Source of the DNA: an uncultured Mesonia sp.
GTDB lineage: Bacteria; Bacteroidota; Bacteroidia; Flavobacteriales; Flavobacteriaceae
Length of the DNA: 64,000 nt
Direction: 5' to 3'
Assembly (NCBI GenBank): GCA_958296185.1
Contig: CATQIB010000003.1
Coordinates: 1-64,000 of the forward strand
Part shown: positions 29,618 through 40,123 of the stretch, piece after piece
Position numbering within the stretch: the stretch's first letter is position 1
Layout of the letters: each line of letters opens with the position of its first letter
Made by a program: the position numbers and the translations under genes
The notes under the pieces: model-generated
What the model was told of the DNA's origin: nothing
What the model saw: only the letters and a program-made list of their open reading frames with translations
Database searches by the model: none

Positions 29618-31338
29618 TTATTTTATATCTAAATCAAATAACCTTCTTAGTTTTTCTAAGTTATTATTCTTTTGTACTAATTTGTCAAATTTTTCACGGC
29701 TTGTGAATGCATATTTTTTGGCAACCTCTTCATTAACCGTAATCGATAAATCTACAAACGAGTTTTTTACCTGATTACGAATATAGCTTATTAGTGGTCC
29801 TTGTGCTCTTTCTAGTTCAACTTTCATTGTACTGTTGGGCAGGGTGATATGTAAAGTTTTGTCTTTTAGACTAGGTCTATCGGTTTCTAGAATCGAAGCT
29901 AGTATTTTTTCTCCCTTATTTTTTAATTTTAGAACATATTCGTCCCAGGCCAACAGAGCTTCACTCTCCGTAAATGTCTCATTTAATTTTTTGGGTTGGT
30001 TTTCTTCTCGTTGCAGTTTTTTTTGCTTCAGTTCCTTTTTTTTGTCAATACTTTTTAAGGACAAGCCCGAAACTGCTTTTGGTTTAGCTTTGCTATTAAC
30101 TTTATTTAAGTTGGAAACGGGTGGTGGGTTGTGATCTTGCTTGTAAGGTGTTTTCTGATCTTTTACATTATCGACTTTCGCATGCGCGTGTTCTTGTGTT
30201 TCAATAACCTGTTTTTGTTCTTTTTTAACCGAAACAAAGTTACTGGCTGGAATTATGTAGGGTTCAGCATTTTTTTTTTACCTTCTGTAATCGAAGCGAG
30301 TTGCATTAGGCATAATTCTACCAAAAGTCTTTGGTTCTGCGTACTCTTATACTTGAGATCACAAGCATTTGCCAATTCAATTGCTTCTTTTAAGAAAATA
30401 GTGTTCGTTAGTTGGGCTTGCTCAAAATACTTCTTTTTGGTTTGCTCTCCTACTTCTAAAAGCGGAATTGTACTTTGTTCTTTACAAATAAACAAATCTC
30501 TAAAATGTGCTGCTAGACCTGCGATAAAATGTTGACCATCAAAACCTTTAGCTAGCACTGAATTAAATTGTAAAAGAAGTTGTGGTATATTTTGGTTTAA
30601 GATGTGCGTGGTTGCTTCAAAGTATACTTCATAATCTAAAACGTTTAAATTTTCAGCAACAGCTTGCCTAGTTAAGTTTGAGCCACTAAAGCTCACCACC
30701 CTGTCATATATTGAAAGGGCATCGCGCATAGCCCCATCTGCTTTTTGGGCAATTATGTGTAAAGCATCATCTTCGACTTCTACTCCTTCTTGTTGAGCGA
30801 TTTTAGCCAAATGATTTTTAGCATCTAAAACACTTATTCGCTTAAAATCAAATATTTGACAACGCGATAAAATAGTAGGAATAATTTTATGCTTTTCGGT
30901 GGTTGCTAAAATAAAAATAGCGTGTTTAGGCGGTTCTTCTAAGGTTTTTAGAAAGGCATTAAATGCACTTGTCGTAAGCATATGTACCTCATCAATAATG
31001 TAAACTTTATATTTTCCCGTTTGAGGCGGAATGCGTACTTGATCGGTTAATGAACGAATATCGTCTACAGAGTTGTTTGAAGCTGCATCAAGTTCAAAAA
31101 TATTAAATGCAAAATCTTGCTCGATTTCGTTATGATCTTGTTGATTGATTTTTTTTGCTAATATTCGAGCACAAGTAGTCTTACCTACACCTCTAGGCCC
31201 AGTGAAAAGAAGAGCTTGAGCCAAATGATTATTGTTAATCGCATTCTGCAATGTGTTGGTAATCGCTTGCTGACCTACCACATCCTCAAAAGATTCGGGT
31301 CTATATTTTCTTGCTGATACTATAAAATGTTCCATCAT
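29618..31338 (-). CDS. dnaX: DNA polymerase III tau/gamma; 361-aa short form in frame 0 (30253..31338), tau-like extension in -1 frame after the A10 tract at 30270-30279
   Basis: FSARKYRPESFEDVVGQQ-type start, LFTGPRGVGKTTCARILAKK, YIIDEVHMLTTSAFNAFLKTLEEPP. After A10 the -1 frame is open for ~220 codons (NAEPYIIPASNFVSVKKEQ...LRRLFDLDIK) to 29618. Confidence 0.93.
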
Positions 31339-31444
31339 CGCAAATATAGCAGATTATTTTAAATCTATGCTTGCCAAGAATGACTTAAATGCAGAAGTAT
31401 AAAAAGTAAATTAATGCTGCTTAGCTTTGCTTTTAATTTAATAT

Positions 31445-31452
31445 TATCTTTG
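31445..31452 (+). promoter_or_regulatory. Candidate -7 element (TATCTTTG) for rnpB
   Basis: TAnnTTTG match 5-8 nt upstream of the rnpB 5' end. Confidence 0.5.
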
Positions 31453-31456
31453 CAAA

Positions 31457-31760
31457 AAAGTAGGCCGTCTTATCGCTTTCAATTTATTGAAAGAGGAAAG
31501 TCCGGACACCACAGAGCAGTATAATGGCTAACGGCCATCAATTGTGAGATTAGGACAAGTGCAACAGAAAGAATGTACAGGTTAAGCTGTAGTGAAATCA
31601 GGTAAACTCTATACGGTGCAATGTCATGTAAACCAACTTTAAGATCTGCTCGGTCGTTGTTGGAGGGTAGACAGCTAGAGGTTTTTGGTAACAAAAACCC
31701 CAGATAAATGATAAGATTTTCTTTTTAGAAAAACAGAATCCGGCTTATAGGCCTACTTTA
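31457..31760 (+). ncRNA. rnpB: RNase P RNA (bacterial class A)
   Basis: Diagnostic GAGGAAAGTCCGGAC block at ~31492, ACAGAATCCGGCTTAT near the 3' end, and P1 helix AAAGTAGGCC (31457-31466) pairing with GGCCTACTTT (31750-31759). Confidence 0.95.
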
Positions 31761-32297
31761 TTTTTTAAAAAAACTAAAAACAGATCCGCCGTAGCGACGT
31801 TCGTCCGAAAAATAGGCTAAGCTTGATAGTGGAGTAGTTTTTGGATGCTCTATAATAAGTACCCCTTCGTTTTCTTTAAGATGTTTTTGGTCAAATACCA
31901 ATTGTACAATTTCTTCAAACTGGTCTATGGTAAAGTCATAAGGAGGGTCGGCAAAAATTAAATTAAAGCTTTGATTAGCGCTTTTTAAATAAGTGTAAAC
32001 ATCTTTTTTTATTGTATTTATTTGAATGCCTAAAGCCGAACTGGTTTGATTTATAAATTTTATGCAATTGTAGTGCTTATCTACCGCAGTTATTTGAGAG
32101 CACCCTCTTGAAGCAAATTCATAGCAAATATTTCCAGACCCGGCAAATAAGTCCAGTACATTTAATTCTGTAAAATTATAAGTGTTATTTAAAATATTAA
32201 ACAACCCTTCTTTGGCGATATCGGTGGTTGGCCGAATAGGCAATTTTTTAGGTGCTGTGATGCGCTTACTTTTAAACTTTCCTGAAATGATTCTCAT
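31758..32297 (-). CDS. rsmD: 16S rRNA (guanine966-N2)-methyltransferase
   Basis: MRIISGKFKSKRI, RPTTDIAKEGLFNIL, VLDLFAGSGN, FADPPYDF. Confidence 0.93.
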   Translation of the reverse strand: MRIISGKFKSKRITAPKKLPIRPTTDIAKEGLFNILNNTYNFTELNVLDLFAGSGNICYEFASRGCSQITAVDKHYNCIKFINQTSSALGIQINTIKKDVYTYLKSANQSFNLIFADPPYDFTIDQFEEIVQLVFDQKHLKENEGVLIIEHPKTTPLSSLAYFSDERRYGGSVFSFFKK

Positions 32298-32301
32298 ATT
32301 T

Positions 32302-33129
32302 TTATGAATATAAAGTGATATAGCTCTGTTGGATTTCTAGGGTTTTAGCATCTGTAATTTCTTTATTTACTATAATATTTATAAAATAGCTATGCAGTAA
32401 TTTGTATAAAGAACTTTCTAGGCTAAGAGGAGATAAGAACTGTAAAGGAATTTCTTGTGGTGAGATATTCAATTGTTCAAATACAAACAGGGTGTAGTAT
32501 AAAAAGTCTTCTTTGGAAGTATAAGGGTACACATTACACAATTTTAATTTATCCTCTTGATATACGCACAGAAAAAAGTAATCTGTAAATGCGGTAACTG
32601 TTGTAGTGTAGATTTTTCCTGAATTCTCTTTTGCTATCTCGCGTGTTTTTTCTATCACTTTAGTGGCGAGATGATTAAAATTAAAATCACCAAAATTTTC
32701 TATAAAAAAATTGTTAATGGCGGTAAACGGTATAAAGATAAGGCTTAAATCTAAAGATTGAATAGTATCTGTATAAACCTCATCTGTAGCTAATATTTTT
32801 GTGTTATACTGTAGGTATTGAGCGGCGTTTAAATCGGTATAGTAGGGTGTGGGGACTACGGTAAAAAGTTTATTGGCGTACGTCACATTGAGTTGATTAA
32901 TAGCCTCTATATAATCTTTGATTTCGGGAAGAAATTCGTGCTCGAGAAGCTTAAGTAATTCAGCTATGCTCAAACTATTTGAAGCCCATTTCTCTTTTTG
33001 AAAAAGAACTCCATTTTGATCTTTTACAAAAAAAGAAAATCCATCTTGTGCAATCAAGATGGATAAACTATAATTTATTTTAATAGATGTATTACTCACT
33101 AGATCCGTATACTTTTGGCCAGTTTCCAT
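32302..33129 (-). CDS. DUF3822 family protein
   Basis: 275 aa, overall organisation (LSILIAQDGFSFFV, FTVVPTPYY) and position next to rsmD as recalled in Flavobacteriia. Confidence 0.65.
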   Translation of the reverse strand: METGQKYTDLVSNTSIKINYSLSILIAQDGFSFFVKDQNGVLFQKEKWASNSLSIAELLKLLEHEFLPEIKDYIEAINQLNVTYANKLFTVVPTPYYTDLNAAQYLQYNTKILATDEVYTDTIQSLDLSLIFIPFTAINNFFIENFGDFNFNHLATKVIEKTREIAKENSGKIYTTTVTAFTDYFFLCVYQEDKLKLCNVYPYTSKEDFLYYTLFVFEQLNISPQEIPLQFLSPLSLESSLYKLLHSYFINIIVNKEITDAKTLEIQQSYITLYS

Positions 33130-33739
33130 TGGTATTTACTTCGGTCATCGAACCAATCTTAAGGTATTCACCGTTTACACCATCTACAGAAATCACTTGT
33201 TTCTCCTGCATAATTAAATCAGGATCTTGATCGGCTAATATCTTATCTTTAGCTACTTTCACCTCAAATACTGGAATAATAGTTTTTCTTTTTTTAATTT
33301 TTCCCGCGTCAATTTCAAATGTTACAGATTTATCGGTCGTGGGTACATATTTTAAATTCTTGTAATCTTTTTGCTTAAACAAAGAATCTTTTACCGGTAC
33401 ATAACCCAAAGTATCTATTAGTGTAATACTTTTATATTGGTCTACACCATATGTTTTTTTGTACTCTTCATCTAGAACGGTGGTGTCTCTACGCTGTGTT
33501 ACCGTAAATTCTGCGGTGTCTATAAATTTTACCAATCCGTCAAAATCATCAGAGAATACACCGGTAACTTCTTTATGAGCTAATTGCGCTTCTCGAATAT
33601 CCTTTAATTTATTAATAACCTGCTGATAACGCTTTTCTTTAATTTTGTTAAACTGAATGGGGTCATAGATTGAATTAAAGGTTAGGTATCCTAAAAACCC
33701 AATTACCACCCATAAAATTAATTGAATAACAAGTTTCAT
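33092..33739 (-). CDS. Conserved hypothetical membrane-anchored protein
   Basis: N-terminal TM then 200 aa soluble region; overlaps the next gene. Confidence 0.6.
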   Translation of the reverse strand: MKLVIQLILWVVIGFLGYLTFNSIYDPIQFNKIKEKRYQQVINKLKDIREAQLAHKEVTGVFSDDFDGLVKFIDTAEFTVTQRRDTTVLDEEYKKTYGVDQYKSITLIDTLGYVPVKDSLFKQKDYKNLKYVPTTDKSVTFEIDAGKIKKRKTIIPVFEVKVAKDKILADQDPDLIMQEKQVISVDGVNGEYLKIGSMTEVNTNGNWPKVYGSSE

Positions 33740-33856
33740 ATGATTTCTTTTTATTTACTAAACGTGTATGTGCACAAATCTACAATTTTTTTTTGTTCGT
33801 AAAAGTTTCATTGGTTAAAAATGCGTTTTTTATCTTTGAAAACTTAAGCCTCGTTT

Positions 33857-35278
33857 ATGACAGCCCCAGAATTCTTTAAACTTCTAATTAAATCTTTTTC
33901 TCACTCTCCTAACTTAAAACAAGAGAGTGCGCTTCAAAAACTAAGCCATTTTCTTGTTTCAAAAGATAAAGATTTGATGTTTGTGCTAAAGGGATATGCA
34001 GGTACAGGAAAAACAAGTTTGATAGGAACTTTAGTTAAAAGTCTGTGGCATATTAATTGTACTCCCATTCTTATGGCTCCTACCGGAAGGGCAGCAAAGG
34101 TTATGGGAAATTATTCTAATTATCCAGCTCAAACCATTCACCGCAAAATTTATTACCCAAAAAAATCTAGCGGTGGTAAAATAAGTTTCACGCTACAAAA
34201 AAATAAGCACAAAAATGCGGTTTTTATTGTTGATGAAGCCAGTATGATATCTGACTCAACTTTTGATAAGAAAGGGCTTTTGGACGCTTCGCTGCTTGAT
34301 GATTTAATTGAATATGTTTATAATGGTCGAAATTGTAAGCTCCTATTTATTGGAGATACTGCCCAGCTTCCTCCGGTACATCATAACCTTAGCCCGGCTT
34401 TAGATGCCGAAACACTCTCTAAACAATACGATAAGAAGGTAGATGAAATAGAACTGACGCAAGTGATGCGGCAAGAAGAATTGTCCCTTATTCTTGAGAA
34501 TGCAACCGCTTTACGAGAACAAATAAAAGACGGTGATTTTGCTAATTTTCAGTTTAGTAAAACTGGAAACGATTTTATTCGCTTGGTAGATGGTTATGAG
34601 ATTATGGACGCAATTAACGCATCATATGATAACAAGGGGCACGAAGAAACTGCTATTGTAGTAATGTCTAATAAAAGAGCTAACATTTACAATGAGCAAA
34701 TTAGATCTCGAATTTTATTCCGCGAAAGCGAAATTGCTGCAGGAGATTTTTTAATGGTCGTAAAAAACAATTACTTCTGGATCAAACCAACTTCTGAAGC
34801 AGGCTTTATAGCGAATGGTGATATAATTGAAATACTTGAGATTTTTGCCGTCAAAGAATTGTATGGTTTTCGATTTGCCGAAGTTAAGGTGCAGATGGTT
34901 GACTACCCTAAAATGAAGCCGTTTGAAACCGTCATTATGTTGGATACCTTGCAAATTAATGCAGCTTCTTTACCCTACGAGCAGGCTAATATATTGTATA
35001 ATGAAGTGATGAAAGATTATGCCGATGAGACTGCAAAATACAAGAAGTTTCTTAAAGTTAAAAACAATCCTTATTTTAATGCTTTACAAGTAAAATTTAG
35101 TTATGCTATGACTTGTCATAAAGCACAAGGAGGGCAGTGGGATACGGTTTTTATTGAACAGCCTTTTGTTAGAGACCAAATAGATAAAGAATACTTAAGG
35201 TGGTTATACACCGCTTGTACACGTGCCAAAAAGCAAGTTTATCTTATTGGCTTTAAAAATAGTTTCTTTACGGATTAA
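33857..35278 (+). CDS. RecD-like ATP-dependent DNA helicase
   Basis: [17 protein letters not shown] Walker [12 protein letters not shown] Walker [25 protein letters not shown] UvrD_C2 motif. Confidence 0.92.
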   Translation: MTAPEFFKLLIKSFSHSPNLKQESALQKLSHFLVSKDKDLMFVLKGYAGTGKTSLIGTLVKSLWHINCTPILMAPTGRAAKVMGNYSNYPAQTIHRKIYYPKKSSGGKISFTLQKNKHKNAVFIVDEASMISDSTFDKKGLLDASLLDDLIEYVYNGRNCKLLFIGDTAQLPPVHHNLSPALDAETLSKQYDKKVDEIELTQVMRQEELSLILENATALREQIKDGDFANFQFSKTGNDFIRLVDGYEIMDAINASYDNKGHEETAIVVMSNKRANIYNEQIRSRILFRESEIAAGDFLMVVKNNYFWIKPTSEAGFIANGDIIEILEIFAVKELYGFRFAEVKVQMVDYPKMKPFETVIMLDTLQINAASLPYEQANILYNEVMKDYADETAKYKKFLKVKNNPYFNALQVKFSYAMTCHKAQGGQWDTVFIEQPFVRDQIDKEYLRWLYTACTRAKKQVYLIGFKNSFFTD

Positions 35279-35309
35279 ATGCGTAAATTTCGACAAAAAT
35301 AGTTGTAAT

Positions 35310-36041
35310 ATGAAAGTAATTGCGATGATTCCGGCACGCTATGATGCCAGCCGTTTTCCAGGTAAATTAATGCAAGATCTTTGTGGGGCTAGTGTTATTT
35401 TACGTACCTATCAAGCTACTTGCAATACCAATCTTTTTGATGATGTGATTGTGGTTACCGATAGTGATATTATTTTTAACGAGGTCACAACAAATGGAGG
35501 TAAAGCATTCAAGAGTATTAAAGAGCATGCTTGCGGAAGCGATAGAATTGCTGAGGCGGTTGCACATATAGACGCCGATATTGTTGTGAACGTACAAGGA
35601 GATGAACCTTTTACCTCTGGTACCATTCTAGCTTCACTTCTTGAGGTTTTTAAAAACGATGCAAAACAAGAAATAGATTTAGCATCTTTAATGACACCGC
35701 TGCACGATAAACAAGATATTGAAAATCCAAACAATGTAAAGGTGATTGTAGACAGAGATCAAAAAGCGCTTTATTTTTCTCGATCTGTTATTCCATTTGT
35801 TAGAGATGAAGATAAAAAGATCACCCATTACAAGCATATTGGGATATATGCTTTTAGAAAACAAGCCTTACTCGATTTCGCAAACCTACCTATGCTAGAT
35901 TTAGAAGCTGCAGAAAAAATTGAATGTCTTAGGTACTTAGAATACGGTAAAACTATAAAAATGGTAGTTACCGACCAGCCTGTAATTGGTATTGATATAC
36001 CCGAAGACCTCGAAAAGGCGAGAAAAAAATGGGTAAACTAA
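35310..36041 (+). CDS. kdsB: 3-deoxy-manno-octulosonate cytidylyltransferase
   Basis: [43 protein letters not shown]. Start at 35310 preferred. Confidence 0.95.
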   Translation: MKVIAMIPARYDASRFPGKLMQDLCGASVILRTYQATCNTNLFDDVIVVTDSDIIFNEVTTNGGKAFKSIKEHACGSDRIAEAVAHIDADIVVNVQGDEPFTSGTILASLLEVFKNDAKQEIDLASLMTPLHDKQDIENPNNVKVIVDRDQKALYFSRSVIPFVRDEDKKITHYKHIGIYAFRKQALLDFANLPMLDLEAAEKIECLRYLEYGKTIKMVVTDQPVIGIDIPEDLEKARKKWVN

Positions 36042-36044
36042 CTT

Positions 36045-36743
36045 TTACTTTTTTGCTATAGGTATAAGATAGCTTAAAGTATAACCATAGCCAACCCCTA
36101 TGGCACTATTAGCGTTTACGCGATGAAACCCTGGGATATAGAGATTTCCAAAACCATCTGGTTCTTTTTGATTAAGCATTACTTTTAATTGAAGGTGTAT
36201 GCCAAGAAAAAGATTGTTAAAAAGTTCGGCTTTTGCACCACCTTGAATTTCAAACCAATGCGCTGAAAGACCTTTAAATTCACGGTTAACAGTTCTTAAA
36301 TCTCTGGGAAAAAATTGATTGGTATTGTATATTTCAAAGGCTTCTAGATGCTGATTAAAATTGGCATAGCCATATCTAAAACCTGCATAAATTTCATTTT
36401 GCATATTACCCCAGTTTTCATAAGCATTATAGTTTACACCTAGCTTAAGGTATTGCCCTTGCGTATCTCCATATAGGTAATCTTCGTCGTATTTCTTTTT
36501 GTCCCTTCCTATTTCCCCAGCCAAATATAATTTTTGGGTAATTCTGTAATCAGCAGTAATTTCAATTCCTTCGAAATCATCATCTAAAAAACTGCGGGTT
36601 AATTTAGCCAAATCAACGCCAACACGTAAACCATATTTATTTTGGGTTTTAATAGTGCTTAGTGAGTCAGATTCTTGTGAAAATCCGTACAAACTAAAAA
36701 AACAATAATTAATGATAAATATAAAGGTGAGTTTCTTGTTCAT
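36045..36743 (-). CDS. Outer-membrane beta-barrel family protein (DUF6048-like)
   Basis: Signal peptide, alternating barrel strands, GVGYGYTLSYLIPIAKK end. Confidence 0.6.
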   Translation of the reverse strand: MNKKLTFIFIINYCFFSLYGFSQESDSLSTIKTQNKYGLRVGVDLAKLTRSFLDDDFEGIEITADYRITQKLYLAGEIGRDKKKYDEDYLYGDTQGQYLKLGVNYNAYENWGNMQNEIYAGFRYGYANFNQHLEAFEIYNTNQFFPRDLRTVNREFKGLSAHWFEIQGGAKAELFNNLFLGIHLQLKVMLNQKEPDGFGNLYIPGFHRVNANSAIGVGYGYTLSYLIPIAKK

Positions 36744-37224
36744 TTAGAATGTTGTTGGGTTGTATAACTTCAAAATTTTTAATCCAATTATCATCTTGAT
36801 TTTCTGGAGTTAAAAATGCTTCTAATTCATAAAAGACTATTTTAAAACCACAAGCTCTGTTTACATATTCTTCTACTGGGGCGTAGGTAAATTGTAAACT
36901 ATCAGCATTAGCGTTGTCAATTCCCTCGGGATTGGCGGGAATATCTTTTTTAAAGATAAATTTTGTGTTGTTTTGCCCGGTTTGAAGTGGAATTTTAATA
37001 ATTGAGTCAGTTACAGGTGAATCAAATAAAGGATTCACACTTAATTGGTCATAAACTTGAAGCCGATTAACTGTCTTGGCATCAATAGGGTTTTCGATGT
37101 CTAAAAATTTAATGACTAATAAAGGTGTAGTAGGGGTAGCCCCAGAACAAATATCATCTTTTTGGCATCCCCACAAACTGATTACTACCAATAATAAAAT
37201 ACCTATAAGTGAATTATTTTTCAT
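36709..37224 (-). CDS. Lipoprotein (DUF6452-like)
   Basis: Lipobox LWGCQKDD; overlaps downstream barrel gene by 35 nt. Confidence 0.6.
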   Translation of the reverse strand: MKNNSLIGILLLVVISLWGCQKDDICSGATPTTPLLVIKFLDIENPIDAKTVNRLQVYDQLSVNPLFDSPVTDSIIKIPLQTGQNNTKFIFKKDIPANPEGIDNANADSLQFTYAPVEEYVNRACGFKIVFYELEAFLTPENQDDNWIKNFEVIQPNNILNEQETHLYIYH

Positions 37225-38630
37225 CGCAATTCAAGTTGTACAACGTTTTCTACGTGATGAGTTTGAGGAAACATATCTACTGCTTGTGTTTTGGTTACTT
37301 GGTACAGTGAATCTAGCATTTGTAAATCTCTAGCTTGAGTTGCCGCGTTACAGCTTACATATACAATACGCTTGGGCTTTATATTAATGATTTGCTCTAC
37401 AACATCTTTATGCATACCATCTCTAGGCGGATCGGTGATTATAACATCGGGTGTTCCATTTTGAGCAATAAAGTCTTTCGTAAAGACTTTGCGCATGTCG
37501 CCCACAAAAAAATCGGTATTTTCTATGTTGTTATTTTTTGCATTTTCTTTAGCATCTTCAATAGCTTCGGGAACCACTTCAACGCCAACAACTTTTTCAG
37601 CCGCTTTAGCAACAAATTGTGCGATAGTGCCCGTACCAGTATATAAATCATATACTAGTTCATTTCCTGTTAACTCAGCAAAATTACGTGTAATTTTATA
37701 GAGTTCATAAGCTTGCGCAGAGTTGGTTTGGTAGAATGATTTTGCTGTAATCTTAAATTTCAAACCTTCCATTGCCTCCACAATATAATCACGACCAGCA
37801 AAGCACAAAACCTCTTGGTCATAAATAGTGTCATTTCCTTTTTCATTAATGACATATAAAAGCGAGGTGATTTCAGGAAAATTATCTTTTAAATAGCCTA
37901 AAATTAAATTTATTTTCTCTTCATCTTTATAGAAAAATTGTATCAAAACCATGACTTCCCCTGTAGAGGAGGTTCTAATCATTAAAGTGCGTAGAAGACC
38001 TTCTTGCTTCCGCGGATTAAAAAAGCTAACGCCCTGCTCGCTGGCAAAACCTTTAATACCATTCCTAATAGCATTACTAGGGTCTTGTTGAAGATGACAT
38101 TTTTTAATGTCTAGAATTTTATCCCACATACCAGGAATATGAAAACCAAGCGCATTTCTATCTTGAATTTCTTTTTGGCTATTTATTTCATCTAAGGTCA
38201 ACCAGCGGCTGTCACTAAACGAAAACTCCATTTTATTTCGATAGAAATATTGCTTTTCGCTTCCTAAGATAGGAATAACCTTTAATGGATTAACCTTACC
38301 AATACGGGTAAGCTGATTAATCACCTCATTTTCTTTAAAATACAATTGAGATTCATATTTCATATGCTGCCATTTACAACCTCCGCAAGTGCCAAAATGT
38401 TGACACTCTGGTTCGGTTCTTCTGTCAGATAATTTTGCGAATTCAGTTGCTTTAGCGAAATAATAGGCTTTTCTTTTCTTGTAAGTGTGTACTGTTGCGA
38501 TATCGCCAGGAACAGCGTTATCTATAAAAATAACTTTACCATCGGGTGCTTTGGCAACTGCTTTACCTTTTGCTCCTGCCTCGGTAACCTTTACATTTTC
38601 AAATATCTTGTTTTTATTTCTTCTGGCCAT
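37221..38630 (-). CDS. rlmD: 23S rRNA (uracil1939-C5)-methyltransferase RlmD-like (TrmA family)
   Basis: CQHFGTCGGCKWQHM cluster motif, VYDLYTGTGTIAQFVA, DPPRDGMH, RIVYVSCNAATQARDL. Confidence 0.9.
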   Translation of the reverse strand: MARRNKNKIFENVKVTEAGAKGKAVAKAPDGKVIFIDNAVPGDIATVHTYKKRKAYYFAKATEFAKLSDRRTEPECQHFGTCGGCKWQHMKYESQLYFKENEVINQLTRIGKVNPLKVIPILGSEKQYFYRNKMEFSFSDSRWLTLDEINSQKEIQDRNALGFHIPGMWDKILDIKKCHLQQDPSNAIRNGIKGFASEQGVSFFNPRKQEGLLRTLMIRTSSTGEVMVLIQFFYKDEEKINLILGYLKDNFPEITSLLYVINEKGNDTIYDQEVLCFAGRDYIVEAMEGLKFKITAKSFYQTNSAQAYELYKITRNFAELTGNELVYDLYTGTGTIAQFVAKAAEKVVGVEVVPEAIEDAKENAKNNNIENTDFFVGDMRKVFTKDFIAQNGTPDVIITDPPRDGMHKDVVEQIINIKPKRIVYVSCNAATQARDLQMLDSLYQVTKTQAVDMFPQTHHVENVVQLELR

Positions 38631-38773
38631 AGCTCAAAAATACTAAGTTTTGTGATGAAGAGGTTTAGATTATCCTAAACATTTAGTATTTTGCAAACAT
38701 ATCAAAAAAATGGGTGATTTCTCCCCAATAAGCAGGAATCAAATTAAGTTTAAGAAAGAAAAAAGAAAAAAGC

Positions 38774-40063
38774 ATGTCAGTTGTAACAATTAAATCATCT
38801 CAACAAGCAATTGAGTTAGAAGAAAAACACGGTGCCCATAATTACCATCCATTACCTGCCGTATTAAAAAAAGGTGAAGGAGTTTTTATGTGGGATGTAG
38901 AAGATAAAAAATATTATGACTTTTTATCGGCCTACTCAGCCGTTAACCAAGGTCATTGTCACCCAAAAATTATTGGGGCTATGACTAAACAAGCTGAAAC
39001 TTTGACGCTTACTTCTCGTGCATTTCACAATGATGTACTTGGTAAATATGAGAAATTTGCTACAGAATACTTTGGCTTTGATAAGTTGCTGCCAATGAAT
39101 ACAGGTGCAGAAGCGGTTGAAACTGCTATTAAAATTTGTAGAAAATGGGCTTATGAAAAGAAAGGAATTCATGAAAATGAAGCGCAAATAATTGTAGCTG
39201 AAAATAATTTTCACGGTAGAACAACAACGGTAATTTCTTTTAGTAATGATGAGGGGGCACGCAAAAATTTTGGGCCCTACACACCTGGTTTTTTGAAGGT
39301 AGGTTATGATAACCTTGAACAGCTAGAGGAAGCTTTAAAAAACACACCTAATGTAGCCGGATTTTTAGTTGAACCTATTCAAGGTGAAGCAGGTGTTTAT
39401 GTTCCTAGTGAAGACTACTTGACTGAAGCACGAAAACTATGTAAAAAATATGGCGTACTATTTATAGCCGACGAAATACAAACTGGTATTGCTAGAACGG
39501 GTTCTTTATTAGCTGTTTGTGGTAATTGTACTTGCCAGAATAAATGTGAGCAGCAATCTGAAACTTATGTAAGACCAGATATTTTAATTTTAGGAAAGGC
39601 CTTGTCTGGCGGAGTGTATCCTGTTTCTGCCGTTTTAGCCGATAATGAAATTATGGACGTTATTCAGCCGGGGCAACACGGTTCTACCTTTGGAGGAAAC
39701 CCTGTGGCATGTGAAACAGCTATTGCGGCACTTGAAGTGGTGTACGATGAAAATTTAATTCAAAATGCACGCGAACTTGGAGATTATTTTAGAGCCGAAA
39801 TGAATAAATATATTGCCAACTCTAAAGTAGTTAAGCTGGTAAGAGGTAAAGGTCTTTTAAATGCAATTGTAATTAACGATACAGAAGAAAGCAGTACGGC
39901 TTGGAATATCTGTGTTGATTTAAAAGAAAACGGTTTGCTAGCAAAGCCTACACACGGAAATATTATTCGTTTTGCTCCGCCTTTAGTTATTACCAAAGAG
40001 CAATTGGATGAGTGTATAGCTATTATTACTAAAACATTATCTAAGTTTGAAGACCAAGTATAA
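38774..40063 (+). CDS. rocD: Ornithine aminotransferase
   Basis: [64 protein letters not shown] lysine. Confidence 0.92.
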   Translation: MSVVTIKSSQQAIELEEKHGAHNYHPLPAVLKKGEGVFMWDVEDKKYYDFLSAYSAVNQGHCHPKIIGAMTKQAETLTLTSRAFHNDVLGKYEKFATEYFGFDKLLPMNTGAEAVETAIKICRKWAYEKKGIHENEAQIIVAENNFHGRTTTVISFSNDEGARKNFGPYTPGFLKVGYDNLEQLEEALKNTPNVAGFLVEPIQGEAGVYVPSEDYLTEARKLCKKYGVLFIADEIQTGIARTGSLLAVCGNCTCQNKCEQQSETYVRPDILILGKALSGGVYPVSAVLADNEIMDVIQPGQHGSTFGGNPVACETAIAALEVVYDENLIQNARELGDYFRAEMNKYIANSKVVKLVRGKGLLNAIVINDTEESSTAWNICVDLKENGLLAKPTHGNIIRFAPPLVITKEQLDECIAIITKTLSKFEDQV

Positions 40064-40083
40064 AGAGTAACTATATGAGGAAT

Positions 40084-40115
40084 AAAAAAGGGTGTTTAAA
40101 CAACACCCTTTTTTA
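40084..40115. terminator. Intrinsic terminator between convergent genes
   Basis: AAAAAAGGGTGTT-TAAAC-AACACCCTTTTTT. Confidence 0.85.
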
Positions 40116-40123
40116 TTTGCCTC

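Noticed and set aside
30131-30535. 134-aa plus-strand ORF antisense to dnaX
   Set aside because: Low-complexity Phe/Leu/Ser translation opposite a well-supported gene; a by-product of AT-rich DNA.
31479-31694. 71-aa minus-strand ORF
   Set aside because: Lies inside the RNase P RNA gene; no coding evidence.
35400-35734. Minus-strand ORFs of 65 and 107 aa
   Set aside because: Antisense to kdsB, no recognisable domain.
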